Positions 10,801 through 21,754 are shown, counted from the first letter of the stretch. The stretch is 64,000 nt of DNA from Methylophilaceae bacterium (GCA_028247015.1 JAOKFJ010000001.1:1-64000), one strand, 5' to 3'. The notes: generated from the letters alone by a model not told the origin. Numbers and translations: made by a program.

Positions 10801-11367
10801 TTAAATTTTTCCAACTAGGTCCAATGAAGGAGTAAGTGCTTCTTCTCCTGGTTTCCAAGAAGCAGGGCAGGCTTGGTTTGGATTTGCTGCTACGTGCTGG
10901 GCTGCTTGAATTTTTCTAAGAAGATCAGTTGCTGATCGACCAATACCTAGATCATTTACTTCTGCAGTCTTTATAATACCTTCAGGATTAATTATAAATG
11001 AACCTCTAAGCGCTAATCCTGCTTCCTCAATCATTACGTCGAAGTTCCTCGTCATTGTTCCTGTTGGATCTCCAATCATTGGAAACTTAATTTTTTTAAT
11101 CGTATCAGAAGCATCATGCCATGCTTTGTGAGTGAAGTGGGTGTCAGTTGAAACTGTATAAACTTCAACGCCTATTTTTTGAAGTTCGTCATAATGATCT
11201 GCAATATCACCAAGCTCTGTTGGGCATACAAATGTAAAATCGGCAGGGTAAAAAACAACAGCCGACCATTTACCTTTTAGGTCAGCTTCAGTTACCTCAA
11301 CCTCTTTTCCATTATGAAAGGCCGTTGCTGAAAATGGCTTAACTTCAGTATTTATTAATGAAGACAT
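10801..11367 (-). CDS. ahpC: Alkyl hydroperoxide reductase subunit C (peroxiredoxin)
   Basis: [19 protein letters not shown] peroxidatic Cys; C-terminal [10 protein letters not shown]. Confidence 0.97.
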   Translation of the reverse strand: MSSLINTEVKPFSATAFHNGKEVEVTEADLKGKWSAVVFYPADFTFVCPTELGDIADHYDELQKIGVEVYTVSTDTHFTHKAWHDASDTIKKIKFPMIGDPTGTMTRNFDVMIEEAGLALRGSFIINPEGIIKTAEVNDLGIGRSATDLLRKIQAAQHVAANPNQACPASWKPGEEALTPSLDLVGKI

Positions 11368-11465
11368 TAGTTTAGTTCCTTATTAAGTTTAAGAAACATA
11401 ATTATATGGAGAAATTTTTAATATGTATAATTAATTATAAATATTAATATAATATATTTTACTTA

Positions 11466-12887
11466 TCACAACCCCTTACGAAATAATTCCAACTCTTTTT
11501 GGAGCTCTTTTAATCTTGATTCTACTCGAGACTTTTCATAAAAATTACCATCTTTTGCTCTCACAGCTAGATCTAGAAGTGTAATTGCGTCTTTTATATT
11601 GTAACGATAATAAAATGCTTCTGCTAAATTCTCATGCTGTAATAAAACCTTACCCTCTTTGGCTTGCGCCTTCGACATTAACTCATAAAGGTTAGGGTCT
11701 TCAGGATAGATTAATAAATAATCATTTAATAAATCAATTGCTACAGTTGTATTCGATGACCTAATATAATGTTCGGCTAAGCCATAAACAAAAGCCCTAT
11801 GACTTGGAAAGCTAGATAGCCCTTTCTTATAAAGTTTAGTTGCCTCTGTTATTCTGCCCTCCTGAATTAAAATAATTGCTTCTAAATTAAGCAGCATTGG
11901 ATTGGGTGTCTTTTTTTTCTTTATGTTTTCCAATTCATTTCTTGCCTTAATAATCATATTGCTTCTTAAATATGCATAAGTTAATGCAAAACGTTCCCCG
12001 GCCTCATTAATATATGATTTATTTTTAATATTTGTCTCAAGAATTTTTATGATAGTTTTTTTTTGTTCCAGGAATGCCTTTATCTTTCCCTTAACGTAAT
12101 AGAAATTATCAGAATCCATTCGCTGTTTATATGGATATTCACTCAAACGATTCTGAATATCACTAATTCGATCGCTTGTAATAGGATGAGTTCTTAAAAA
12201 AGCAGGGGCAGCCCCTTGACTAAATTGATTGCCTTTCTGCATAGTCTTAAAAAAATCAATTGAAGCTCTTACATCAAATCCTGCACGATCTAAAATTTTG
12301 ATGCCCTCTCTATCTGCCTCTTGTTCATGCTTTCTTGTGAAATCAAGAGTATTTTGAACCGCAGATGCATTAGCTGCTGTGGAAGTTGCAGCTGCCAGAT
12401 CTGGATTTGAACGAGAGACTAATAAAGCAAAGGCTAGGGCGAGAGTAGTTTTATAGCTATCACGCTTTTGTTTTGCGATAATTCGAGGTAAATGCTTCTG
12501 AGAAATATGAGCAATCTCATGTCCAAGTACACTTGCTAATTCAGATTCCGAATTAGCTGCCAAAAATAAACCTGTATGGACCCCAATTACCCCACCCAAT
12601 GTAGCAAATGCATTAATAGTTGAATCATTTAATATAAAAAACTTTATATCTCGACTTGCAATCGAAGTTCCAGTCAGCAAACGACGACCTAGATTTCCCA
12701 GATAATCATCCACCTCAATGTCATTAACCACTAAAGGATTTTTATTGACCTGGTAAAGGATTTGTTTAGAAATTTTATCCTCATCTGCAGAGCTAAAGAT
12801 TGTGTCCGAAGAACTTCCTAATTCTGGCAATTCATTGGCCATCAGACTAACGCTAAAAAAATAAATCAGTAACAAAAGCTTTTTCAT
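11466..12887 (-). CDS. M48 family metalloprotease with TPR region (BepA-like)
   Basis: HEIAHISQKH zinc motif, TPRs; likely start at MKKLLLLIYFF (12887) rather than the ORF-track start 12923. Confidence 0.9.
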   Translation of the reverse strand: MKKLLLLIYFFSVSLMANELPELGSSSDTIFSSADEDKISKQILYQVNKNPLVVNDIEVDDYLGNLGRRLLTGTSIASRDIKFFILNDSTINAFATLGGVIGVHTGLFLAANSESELASVLGHEIAHISQKHLPRIIAKQKRDSYKTTLALAFALLVSRSNPDLAAATSTAANASAVQNTLDFTRKHEQEADREGIKILDRAGFDVRASIDFFKTMQKGNQFSQGAAPAFLRTHPITSDRISDIQNRLSEYPYKQRMDSDNFYYVKGKIKAFLEQKKTIIKILETNIKNKSYINEAGERFALTYAYLRSNMIIKARNELENIKKKKTPNPMLLNLEAIILIQEGRITEATKLYKKGLSSFPSHRAFVYGLAEHYIRSSNTTVAIDLLNDYLLIYPEDPNLYELMSKAQAKEGKVLLQHENLAEAFYYRYNIKDAITLLDLAVRAKDGNFYEKSRVESRLKELQKELELFRKGL

Positions 12888-12940
12888 TGTTTTAATTATA
12901 GTTAATATAGTATGACGAAACATTATAAAGCGATAAACAG

Positions 12941-13408
12941 ATGCTCACACATATTGATAAAAATGGAAATGCCAAAATGGTTAATATTTCAGAAAAACTA
13001 ATAACGCAAAGATTAGCTATAGCCTCTGGGATAATTACCATGAAAAATAAGACTCTTGACCTGGTAAAATCTCAGAGCCATAAAAAAGGGGATGTTTTAA
13101 CGGTTTCTAAAATTGCTGCAATTCAGGCAGCTAAAAATACTGCTACCTTAATCCCGATGTGCCACCCAGTAGCCCTATCATCGATTGAAATAGAATTTGA
13201 GATTAATGAAAAAGATTTATCAATTGAATGCATTGCAACTACACAATGTTCTGCGCAGACTGGAGTAGAAATGGAAGCATTAACAGCTGTATCTGTTGGT
13301 TTATTAACCATATATGACATGTGTAAAGCTGCAGACAAAGGCATGACAATAACAAATATTAGCCTTCTTAAAAAAACAGGGGGTGCCTCAGGCCTTTGGG
13401 AGAAATAA
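12941..13408 (+). CDS. moaC: Cyclic pyranopterin monophosphate synthase
   Basis: LIPMCHPVALSSIEIEF, GVEMEALTAVSVGLLTIYDMCKAADKGM. Confidence 0.97.
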   Translation: MLTHIDKNGNAKMVNISEKLITQRLAIASGIITMKNKTLDLVKSQSHKKGDVLTVSKIAAIQAAKNTATLIPMCHPVALSSIEIEFEINEKDLSIECIATTQCSAQTGVEMEALTAVSVGLLTIYDMCKAADKGMTITNISLLKKTGGASGLWEK

Positions 13409-13465
13409 AATAATTAAAACGTGCCTTGTCATAAAGTTTAATAAAGTAAGATTAATTATCTTTTA

Positions 13466-14374
13466 CTATATTTTGTATTTAAAGCGATTAACTATTTCGC
13501 TAAAAATAACTTTTGGCTTTGCGTTGTAAATGTTTTTTTCTTTATCTTGGAAGTAATGGGCTAAAATTCCCCATGGCCTATATCTATTTGGTTCTCCAGG
13601 TCCAAATATAGTAAATGTTCTTGTTTTAACAGCACTTGCTAAATGACCTAAGCCAGAATCATTACCAATAAATAAATCTGCATTCTTAAGTACAGCAGCA
13701 GTTGTAAGTAAATCGAGCTTTCCAGTAAGATTTAAGAAACTACCTTGATATTCTTTTTTGAAATCTGATGTAAACTCATCATCTTTTTTATTGCCAATAA
13801 GAACAACTGAATTAAAATATTTTTTTAACAAATATGCAAGTTGTGCATAGTATTTAGCAGGCCAAATCTTATGAATAGAATTAGCTCCAAGACCAATAAT
13901 TAATAATCGACCTCTTGACTTTAAAAGAATTTTTTTAGCTTTATCTTGCTCTTTTTTATTTAACCAAATAATAGGGTCAGGTAACTTACTTAATCCTTCT
14001 TTAAGAGAAAGAAAGTGCTTCTCAATACTATGAATATTTTTGTCTTTTATTTTGTAAAGCCTGCTTTTCGCTTTAATAAAATATAATAAACCATCAGATC
14101 TAAGATCTACTGCTAAATCGTAATTATTACCCCTAACCTCCTTAATCAGCTTAAATGTTCCTGCTAATCCCTGAGATTTATCTTTTTGGTAAAATTTATC
14201 AACTATTGGACAATGCCTATATAAAATTTCTGACCTTGCATCTCCAATAATATCAATTCTAGCATTTCTATATTTCTGACCTAATCTTATAAGTGTTGGA
14301 ATTGTTAGGATGACATCTCCAATATTAGATAAGGTTACAAATAAAATTTTTTTTACCTGATCTGGTTTACTCAT
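13466..14374 (-). CDS. Glycosyltransferase family 9 (heptosyltransferase-like)
   Basis: TLSNIGDVILTIPTL and NDSGLGHLASAV motifs. Confidence 0.88.
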   Translation of the reverse strand: MSKPDQVKKILFVTLSNIGDVILTIPTLIRLGQKYRNARIDIIGDARSEILYRHCPIVDKFYQKDKSQGLAGTFKLIKEVRGNNYDLAVDLRSDGLLYFIKAKSRLYKIKDKNIHSIEKHFLSLKEGLSKLPDPIIWLNKKEQDKAKKILLKSRGRLLIIGLGANSIHKIWPAKYYAQLAYLLKKYFNSVVLIGNKKDDEFTSDFKKEYQGSFLNLTGKLDLLTTAAVLKNADLFIGNDSGLGHLASAVKTRTFTIFGPGEPNRYRPWGILAHYFQDKEKNIYNAKPKVIFSEIVNRFKYKI

Positions 14375-15219
14375 TTATTTACAATCTTTTTAAATCGATC
14401 ATAACTCCAATAGTACTGTGTGGGATTTTTTCTAATAAATAACTCAAGCTCTTTATTAAGATCTAATGAGGTTGAAATATTTTCTCTCTTAATTGATTTA
14501 AAATGAATATCAAATCCTTTTCCATTCTTAAGTCGCTCGCCATAAACCATAATAACTGAAGCTTCAGTTCTTTTTATCAGCTTATTTGTTAAAACCATAG
14601 TGTATGCCGGCCTTCCAAAAAAATCTGCTATTTCTCCCTGACCTTTATCTGCAACTTGATCCGGAAGAATTCCTACAGCTTCCGACCTTTGCAAAGCAGT
14701 CAAAATTTTTCTTAGGCCCGTACCGTCTGCCGGAGCTAAATTAACAAGACCTTTTCTTCTTCCATTAATCATAAGATCGCTCATCCATTTCTTCCTAGCT
14801 TTCCTATACATAATAGTTACTGGATTACTAACACCATAATAGATTGAGGTAATTTCAAAGCAACCCAGATGGGGAGTTAAAAATATTATTCCTTTACCCT
14901 TCTTTTCAGCTTTATCTATAAATTCCTGGCCATGGATTTTTTTAACTAGACTAATAGCTTTTTCTTGCGAAGAACCCCATATATATAGAGTTTCTAAAAT
15001 ACTTTTTCCAAGCTCTTGAGTGTTCACTTTTATTGCTTGAGGAACGTTAACTTTCTCAAATATCCCACAATTTTCTATATTTTCTTTTAGAATTTTATAG
15101 CTTTTCTTGCTTAAAGAAAAATATAGCACACCAAAATATTTTCCCAGAATATGAACAGTCCTCAAGCTCAGCTTAGATAAAAAAAAGGTTAGGGTATACA
15201 GTAATTTTTTTTGAATCAA
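14371..15219 (-). CDS. Lipid A biosynthesis acyltransferase family (LpxL/HtrB-like)
   Basis: TPHLGCFE (HX4E-type motif), GILPDQ, QYYWSYDRFK. Confidence 0.88.
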   Translation of the reverse strand: MIQKKLLYTLTFFLSKLSLRTVHILGKYFGVLYFSLSKKSYKILKENIENCGIFEKVNVPQAIKVNTQELGKSILETLYIWGSSQEKAISLVKKIHGQEFIDKAEKKGKGIIFLTPHLGCFEITSIYYGVSNPVTIMYRKARKKWMSDLMINGRRKGLVNLAPADGTGLRKILTALQRSEAVGILPDQVADKGQGEIADFFGRPAYTMVLTNKLIKRTEASVIMVYGERLKNGKGFDIHFKSIKRENISTSLDLNKELELFIRKNPTQYYWSYDRFKKIVNK

Positions 15220-15289
15220 AATATTAAGTTTATTTATTAAGTAATAGTTTATTATATGCTAACAAAATCATAGTTTATGCTTCATATTT

Positions 15290-16504
15290 ATGCATGCCTT
15301 AAAAATTTTTGAAAAATATATTCCATATCTCCTTCCATTTCTTCTAATTTTTTTTAGGGGGCTAGCAGATCTAACTGTCTTACTCATAGGAATGCTTTTT
15401 ATATATAAATCCTATAAGGATTCAAATTGGTTATGGACCAACGAAAAGTGGTTTAAATTTTCTTTAATATTTATCTTATATTTATTAATAATAAATTCAT
15501 CATTAAGTATAAATCCTCATGATTCAATCTTCTATGCAGTTACATTCGTACGATGGCCAATATTCGCGATTGCGCTATATTTCTGGATATTTAAGTCTAA
15601 TGATTCTATCAATAAGTTTCTGGTATCTCTTTCTCTAGTTTTATTTTTTTTAATACTTGATGTTTGGTATCAGTTTATTACAGGTGTAGATATATTCGGT
15701 TATGAAAAATATAGCCCAGGAAGACTTACTGGGCCCTTAAGAAATAATCCCGTAATAGGAATATTTATAACAAAATACCTATACCTATTTCTTACCTCAT
15801 TAATAATTTTTAAAATATTTGATAAAAAATACTTAAGGTTAATATCTCTAATTAGTCTTATTTGTCTTGGATTTATAACTGTTCTAATAACTGGAGAAAG
15901 AATGTCTATCATTCTGTTCACCTCATCAATATTTATAGTTATGACAGGAGCAGGTGGGCATAAGATTGAAAAATTATATGGATTATTAATTACTATATTT
16001 TTGTTATTAGGCTGCCTAGAAATAATGCAATTAACTTATCCCCTTGTAGCTGAAAGAGCAATTAATAGTGTAGTTTATAAATTACAAAATTTTCCGGAAT
16101 CAGATTATGGTATGGTTTTTAGGACAGCCTATCATGTATGGTTACAGAATCCATTATTCGGAGGTGGACTTCATCAATTTAAGGAATTACCAAATTTATA
16201 TGGAATAAATATTTGGGATGGAGCAAAAATTTTTCACCCTCACAACCATCCTTTATCACTACTTGCTGAAACTGGGATAATAGGCTTAGTTTTATTTTAT
16301 ACAATAATCATACAAATACTTATAAAAGCATTAATCCCCGTCATAAATAAAAAAGAATGGTTTAAGTTAGCCCTATTATTTAATTTATTATATATATGCT
16401 TTTTCCCATTTATGACACATTTCAGCTTTCAGCATAATTGGATGAATGCTACGAACTGGCTTATAGTAGGCTTTGTATTGGCATTAGCTAAAAAATATGA
16501 ATAA
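15290..16504 (+). CDS. O-antigen ligase family protein (WaaL-like)
   Basis: Multi-TM; FGGGLHQF and HPHNHPLSLLAETGIIGL motif. Confidence 0.85.
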   Translation: MHALKIFEKYIPYLLPFLLIFFRGLADLTVLLIGMLFIYKSYKDSNWLWTNEKWFKFSLIFILYLLIINSSLSINPHDSIFYAVTFVRWPIFAIALYFWIFKSNDSINKFLVSLSLVLFFLILDVWYQFITGVDIFGYEKYSPGRLTGPLRNNPVIGIFITKYLYLFLTSLIIFKIFDKKYLRLISLISLICLGFITVLITGERMSIILFTSSIFIVMTGAGGHKIEKLYGLLITIFLLLGCLEIMQLTYPLVAERAINSVVYKLQNFPESDYGMVFRTAYHVWLQNPLFGGGLHQFKELPNLYGINIWDGAKIFHPHNHPLSLLAETGIIGLVLFYTIIIQILIKALIPVINKKEWFKLALLFNLLYICFFPFMTHFSFQHNWMNATNWLIVGFVLALAKKYE

Positions 16505-17567
16505 AGTAAAAAATAAGAGCTCATATAAAATTTTCCAAGATCAAAAAAATAATTATGGTCAAAAGGAATTTCAATCTGTAGATTTAAAAAGTAAGCCTAT
16601 TGAAAAAATTTTAATCATTAAATGGGGGGGGATGGGAGATGTCATTATATCTACCGCAATAATAGAAGATATTTTAAAATCTTTTCCTAATGCCCAAGTT
16701 GATATAAATACTTTACCTCAATGGCAGATTATTTTTAAAAATCACCTAGGAATTAATAATATTTGGGGCTTTAATAATAAAAAAGGTCTAAGTACTTTAG
16801 TCCATTTATACAAATGGATAAAAATGGTTAAGATGGAAAATTATAACTTAATCGTTGATTTGCAGACAAATGATAGGTCTAGAATTTATCTTTCAATTCT
16901 TAAATTACTAAGCAACAATACAAAATATATAATTGGTAATCATGCTGTAAAACCATATTCTATTGTTCCGAAAACTCATATAAAAATTACTAATCCATTT
17001 CAAATGATGCAACGAACGATTAATAGTATTGGAATAAAGTCTAATATTTTTTCACCTAAAATTTATACATCAAAATATGACTCCATTAGATCTCGGAGTA
17101 TTCTCAAAGCTAATTCTTTAAAGGACAATAATTTTGTTATTCTTATATGTGGAAGTAATAAAAGAGGGAAAAATAAACGTTGGGGGATAGAAAATTTTAA
17201 TGCCTTAGCAGGCTTAATTCAAAAAAAATATAAATGTAAGTCAGTTCTTATAGGAGGTTCAGATGATATGGAGGAATGTTTGTCTATATCAAGAAATGAT
17301 AAAGCTATAATAAATCTATGCAATAAGACTAATCTTATAGAGCTAATTGAAATATTTTCAAATGCTAAGTTCATCATAAGTAATGATACTGGCACTGCTC
17401 ATTTAGCCTCTTCAACTAAAACTCCTATGATAGTTATTACGGGACCAACAGATCCAAAAAAAGTTAAACCCTTTGGAAAAAAAATTTTAGCACTTCAAGC
17501 AAATTCAAAAGATATGAATGGAATAACCCCAGCTGATATTCTTGATAATATAATTAAAATATTATGA
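16497..17567 (+). CDS. Glycosyltransferase family 9 (heptosyltransferase-like)
   Basis: KWGGMGDVIISTAI, SNDTGTAHLASSTKTP. Confidence 0.86.
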   Translation: MNKVKNKSSYKIFQDQKNNYGQKEFQSVDLKSKPIEKILIIKWGGMGDVIISTAIIEDILKSFPNAQVDINTLPQWQIIFKNHLGINNIWGFNNKKGLSTLVHLYKWIKMVKMENYNLIVDLQTNDRSRIYLSILKLLSNNTKYIIGNHAVKPYSIVPKTHIKITNPFQMMQRTINSIGIKSNIFSPKIYTSKYDSIRSRSILKANSLKDNNFVILICGSNKRGKNKRWGIENFNALAGLIQKKYKCKSVLIGGSDDMEECLSISRNDKAIINLCNKTNLIELIEIFSNAKFIISNDTGTAHLASSTKTPMIVITGPTDPKKVKPFGKKILALQANSKDMNGITPADILDNIIKIL

Positions 17568-18619
17568 ACAAAAAGACTATTCTGTGGTGGGGAAGATTTG
17601 ATCCTAATTACTCAAGAAATATGATCATAAGAAAACATCTAAATGAACTTAATTATAGAGTAATTGACTTTAGGCCATTCATAAGTACCTTCGGATTTAT
17701 GGAAGCAATTTTAAGGAATATAGAAAAGCCTGATCTTGTTTGGGTCCCATGTTTTCGTCATAGAGATATACCAAGTGCAAAAAAATGGTCCGAACGATTA
17801 AATATTAAACTTCTTTTTGATCCGCTTATAAGCTCATGGGATAAAGAAGTACATGAAAAAAATAAAGTATACAGTCAAGAATCTTCTAATAAATTAAAAG
17901 ATAAAGAATCGGCACTTCTCAAGAAGGCAGATATTGTTCTCTCTGATACATCTCTTCATGCAGATTTATTCAGAAAAAAATTAGGATTAAGTAAATCAAA
18001 TAATCCAATAGTTTATGTTGGCGCAGAAGAGAGTTTATTTAAACCAGCCCCAAAAAATATTAGCTTAAATAAAAAATTTGACATTTTGTTCTATGGGAGC
18101 TTTATTTCATTACATGGTACAGAAATAATTGTCAGAGCTGCTAAATTAATGTCAGATCAACTTGACATTAAATGGACTTTATTAGGAAATGGGCCAGATT
18201 TAAAAAAATGTAAAATATTAGCTAATGCATTACCTAATGTATTTTTTGAAGATAATATCTCCTACTCATCTTTACCAAAAAGAATTAATAAAGCAGACCT
18301 GCTTCTTGGAATATTTGGCAATTCAATTAAAGCAGAAAGTGTCATACCAAATAAAGTTTTCCAAGCTTTGGCCTGCGGAAAAACAGTTGTCACAAGAAGT
18401 AGTGATGCATATCCAGAAGAATTATCCAAGCTAAATAAAGGTATCATATTTAACAGGTCAAACTCTCCAGATGAATTATGCAGAATAGTAAAAAAAATGG
18501 TTAAAGATCCAATTTTTTTGAATGAAAGTAACAGTCATTCAAGAAAAATTTACTCGGAGTATTTCTCAGAAAAAATTATAAAAAAACAGCTGGTGAATGT
18601 ATTAAAATTAGCTTTTTGA
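17564..18619 (+). CDS. Glycosyltransferase (GT4/GT-B type)
   Basis: FYGSFISLHGTEIIVRAA, PNKVFQALACGKTVVTR. Confidence 0.78.
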   Translation: MNKKTILWWGRFDPNYSRNMIIRKHLNELNYRVIDFRPFISTFGFMEAILRNIEKPDLVWVPCFRHRDIPSAKKWSERLNIKLLFDPLISSWDKEVHEKNKVYSQESSNKLKDKESALLKKADIVLSDTSLHADLFRKKLGLSKSNNPIVYVGAEESLFKPAPKNISLNKKFDILFYGSFISLHGTEIIVRAAKLMSDQLDIKWTLLGNGPDLKKCKILANALPNVFFEDNISYSSLPKRINKADLLLGIFGNSIKAESVIPNKVFQALACGKTVVTRSSDAYPEELSKLNKGIIFNRSNSPDELCRIVKKMVKDPIFLNESNSHSRKIYSEYFSEKIIKKQLVNVLKLAF

Positions 18620-19744
18620 ATGAACTAGATTATTATAAACATTCATAGTATTTTTTAACATATCATCCAATTGAAATAAATTTGTCTCTTTGATTTGAGG
18701 CTTATATTTAATAATTTTTTTTGTTTTCTTATAGAGCTCTAGTATGTTTCTAGATCCCACTAATCCTTCAGGAAATAGTAATTTTAACTGTTCCCCTACG
18801 CCACCATGATTATATCCAATTACTGGAGTTTTTAACTTAATAGACTCGATTACAGTTCTTCCAAATGATTCAGGTTCCAAGGATAAAGAATACACAACCC
18901 TAGATACTGCAATAATATTTTTTACATCAGATCTAAATCCCGTAAACGTAACAAAATCTTGAAGCCCATAATCAATGATTTTTTGCTCTAATTCACATTG
19001 ATATCTATTTTTTTTATTCTTAGCATCTCCAATAATTAACCCGTGTACATTTAAATTATCTTTTTTTAGTCTAAGTAATAATTCTAAAAAATCTTCGTGC
19101 CCTTTTCTTCTAGTAATTCTAGAAGGTATACTTAAAATAATTTTTTTATCTAGTGCTGGAAATTCTCTTTTCCAGGACTTTATCCACCCTTTTGTTAACA
19201 AACAATCTCTTTTATATTCTTTAGGCTCGATACCTCTATAATTTAAAACTACCTTAGATTGATCTACATTGTAGTTTTTCCTTATAAATTTTCTAATTGA
19301 ATTTGATACAACGATAACTCGATCGCCTTTTGTCATAATTGAGCTATATAAGCCTACTGAATTAAATCCATGTACCGTAGTTATAAAATGAGGTCTTATT
19401 TTTTTATCTATTAATTTTAGAGCAATAAAAACTATCCATGCAGGTAGCCTTGATCTCGCATGAATAATGTCAATATTTTTTTTCTTAATGAGTGCTACTA
19501 ATTTAATAATATAAAAAAATGTGAAAATCGATTTCTTACCGATAGACCATTTAATATGAGTACTGCCATTATTTATAAGTTGATCTACCAATCTACCACC
19601 GTTAGAAATTACAATAGAATCATGTCCATTTCTCGAAAGATAGTTTGCAACCTCCAGCGTACCCTTTTCAACTCCTCCAGAAATTAGCGAAGGTAAAACC
19701 TGAACAACAACTAATTTTTTAAAAGTAGTATTAGTTTTTTTCAT
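18608..19744 (-). CDS. Glycosyltransferase family 4
   Basis: SGGVEKGTLEVANYL, SRITRRKGHEDFLELL, EPESFGRTVIESI; likely start at MKKTNTTFKK (19744). Confidence 0.87.
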   Translation of the reverse strand: MKKTNTTFKKLVVVQVLPSLISGGVEKGTLEVANYLSRNGHDSIVISNGGRLVDQLINNGSTHIKWSIGKKSIFTFFYIIKLVALIKKKNIDIIHARSRLPAWIVFIALKLIDKKIRPHFITTVHGFNSVGLYSSIMTKGDRVIVVSNSIRKFIRKNYNVDQSKVVLNYRGIEPKEYKRDCLLTKGWIKSWKREFPALDKKIILSIPSRITRRKGHEDFLELLLRLKKDNLNVHGLIIGDAKNKKNRYQCELEQKIIDYGLQDFVTFTGFRSDVKNIIAVSRVVYSLSLEPESFGRTVIESIKLKTPVIGYNHGGVGEQLKLLFPEGLVGSRNILELYKKTKKIIKYKPQIKETNLFQLDDMLKNTMNVYNNLVHSKS

Positions 19745-20744
19745 ATTTTTTGAGAATAAATGCAGCACAATCTTCAGCTTCATTTAAATTTTTACGATTA
19801 ATTGTTAATTTCTTATAGTTTCTTTTATCATCCCAATTACATCTCTTTCGTGCAAAAAGTTGCCTTGTTGCTAGATTTAACCTGTTATTTGGATATGCAT
19901 CAAGACAGAGAAGTCCTACTTGTGCTCCATAGGATAATGCTTCATAGATCATAGAAAATGAATCATTAGTAACCCAAACGTAAGGAGCCTCAGACATTAA
20001 TTCATTAATCCATTCTGGATCACTTTTACGATAGTGCAACTCTGAAGAATTAGTATAAATATCTAAATTTCGAGCATGTATAACATCATCGTCTCTTAAG
20101 AGTTTTCCAGGTTCTATGGCCTTTCGTTTTTCATGTCTTAAATGATTCAGAAAGTTTTTTGGAGTTCTTCTCGATGTAATTAACATAAATTTATCTTTAG
20201 GATTTTGTTTGATTAAATCAATAATTTGTGACTTTATCTTTATATTACTCCACTGATAATTTTTTGAAGGGCCACCTATTAAAATCATACTCTTCCCTGT
20301 TTTATTCTTTTTTCTTTCTTTGATATCTACAAGAGGTCCTTGCGTATAAAATATCTTTGCTTCGCTAGTTAAAATCCGGTCTGGATATTCTTTTTGAGCC
20401 AAAACTCTGTCATGTTCTGGAAGAATACATAAGTCAAACCAACTAGTAGGCATGCTTGGTTTCATTATTAATATCGACATTCCTCCGTAGTATTTTTTTG
20501 CAAATAAAACATATAAATGAGTTTGGTGTCCTGCACCAATAATTAAATTAGGTTTGCTTAAATTTTTTAATTTTTTTAATTTACCAGAAAGTAATGCCAG
20601 GGGAAAAATAGTTTTAGCAGGTAAATCAATATCACATACTTCACAATTTATTTTTTTTGATAATGCATTTATGGCTGCAATAGATTGTTTTTCGTGTCCG
20701 GCTTTACCATCAATGAAGCGCCAAATTGTAATAGATTTCTTCAT
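19731..20744 (-). CDS. Mitochondrial fission ELM1-like family protein (DUF1022), putative GT-B fold
   Basis: WRFIDGKAGHEKQSIA, IGAGHQTHLYVLFA, WVTNDSFSMIYEALSYGAQVGLL. Confidence 0.82.
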   Translation of the reverse strand: MKKSITIWRFIDGKAGHEKQSIAAINALSKKINCEVCDIDLPAKTIFPLALLSGKLKKLKNLSKPNLIIGAGHQTHLYVLFAKKYYGGMSILIMKPSMPTSWFDLCILPEHDRVLAQKEYPDRILTSEAKIFYTQGPLVDIKERKKNKTGKSMILIGGPSKNYQWSNIKIKSQIIDLIKQNPKDKFMLITSRRTPKNFLNHLRHEKRKAIEPGKLLRDDDVIHARNLDIYTNSSELHYRKSDPEWINELMSEAPYVWVTNDSFSMIYEALSYGAQVGLLCLDAYPNNRLNLATRQLFARKRCNWDDKRNYKKLTINRKNLNEAEDCAAFILKKYEKN

Positions 20745-21754
20745 TAGCTTGATTCTAAAATTAGTTTATATATTTCTTCTGCAGACATTGGGGCCATAGT
20801 TAATCCATATCGATAATGTCCAGAATTAATGAAAATATTTTCATAATTTTCAGCTTTCTTAATAATCGGAATATTTCCTTTGGTACCTGGCCTAATTCCA
20901 GCCCAATGATTTTCAGGAATTATCCCTTTCAATTCTGGTACCAATATTGAAGTTTTTTTCATAAGCTCATTTAATGCAGTTGCATCAGTATTTTTATCAA
21001 AACCTACATACTCTACGGTACTTCCAGCTAATATTACTCCGTCTTTTCTTTGTAATATATAAAAATCATCAGAATATAAAATGTGTTTCATATTAACTTC
21101 TATTTTTTTATACTGAATCATTTGTCCTCTCACAGGATAGATAATATCCTCATGATCAATAACTAAATTTGAAGTCCATGCTCCAGAAGTAATAACAAAT
21201 ATATCAGCTTTAATTTGTTCATTTTCTGTTGTAGGCCAACTTTCAATTTTATAGCCTTCTTTTTTTAGTTTTATTAAACTTGTATTTTCTCTAATATTAA
21301 TTCCAATTTCTTGCATAAATAATTTAATTGCTTTCATCAATCTTGGGGGGCGAATTTGAGTCACTTTTGGAAATAAATATGAGGGTAAATTTAAAAATGA
21401 ACACTCATTAAAATTTAAATTATTATTTTTTGCCCAATTTAAAATAGTTTTTTTATCTGAAGGATCAATACATAACAAACTAGATTCAATGAATTCTGAA
21501 TCAATACCAGTAATCTTAAATAATTTTGATGAAAAATTCTTATAGAAATTTGCAGCGTAGATACATAGCTCAAAAACTCTTGGTTCATACTCCCATGGCA
21601 TTAAAGGAAATAAAATACCTGCCCCTGCCCAGCTTGATTCTTTTCCAATTTCATTTTTATCAATTATAGTCACATCATAACCTGACTCTTGAAGCTTAAT
21701 TGCTGTAAGGCATCCAACGATACCAGCGCCTATAACTGCAACTTTTAATGACAC
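20744..21754 (-). CDS. thiO: FAD-dependent oxidoreductase, glycine oxidase ThiO-like
   Basis: VAVIGAGIVGCLTAIKL; ESSWAGAGILFPL; WAGIRPGTKGNIPII. Confidence 0.85.
   Translation of the reverse strand: MSLKVAVIGAGIVGCLTAIKLQESGYDVTIIDKNEIGKESSWAGAGILFPLMPWEYEPRVFELCIYAANFYKNFSSKLFKITGIDSEFIESSLLCIDPSDKKTILNWAKNNNLNFNECSFLNLPSYLFPKVTQIRPPRLMKAIKLFMQEIGINIRENTSLIKLKKEGYKIESWPTTENEQIKADIFVITSGAWTSNLVIDHEDIIYPVRGQMIQYKKIEVNMKHILYSDDFYILQRKDGVILAGSTVEYVGFDKNTDATALNELMKKTSILVPELKGIIPENHWAGIRPGTKGNIPIIKKAENYENIFINSGHYRYGLTMAPMSAEEIYKLILESS

Noticed and set aside
10785-10812. AT palindrome aaaaatttatttaaattttt near the ahpC stop
   Set aside because: Pure A/T stem in a low-GC genome is expected by chance; weak as a terminator.
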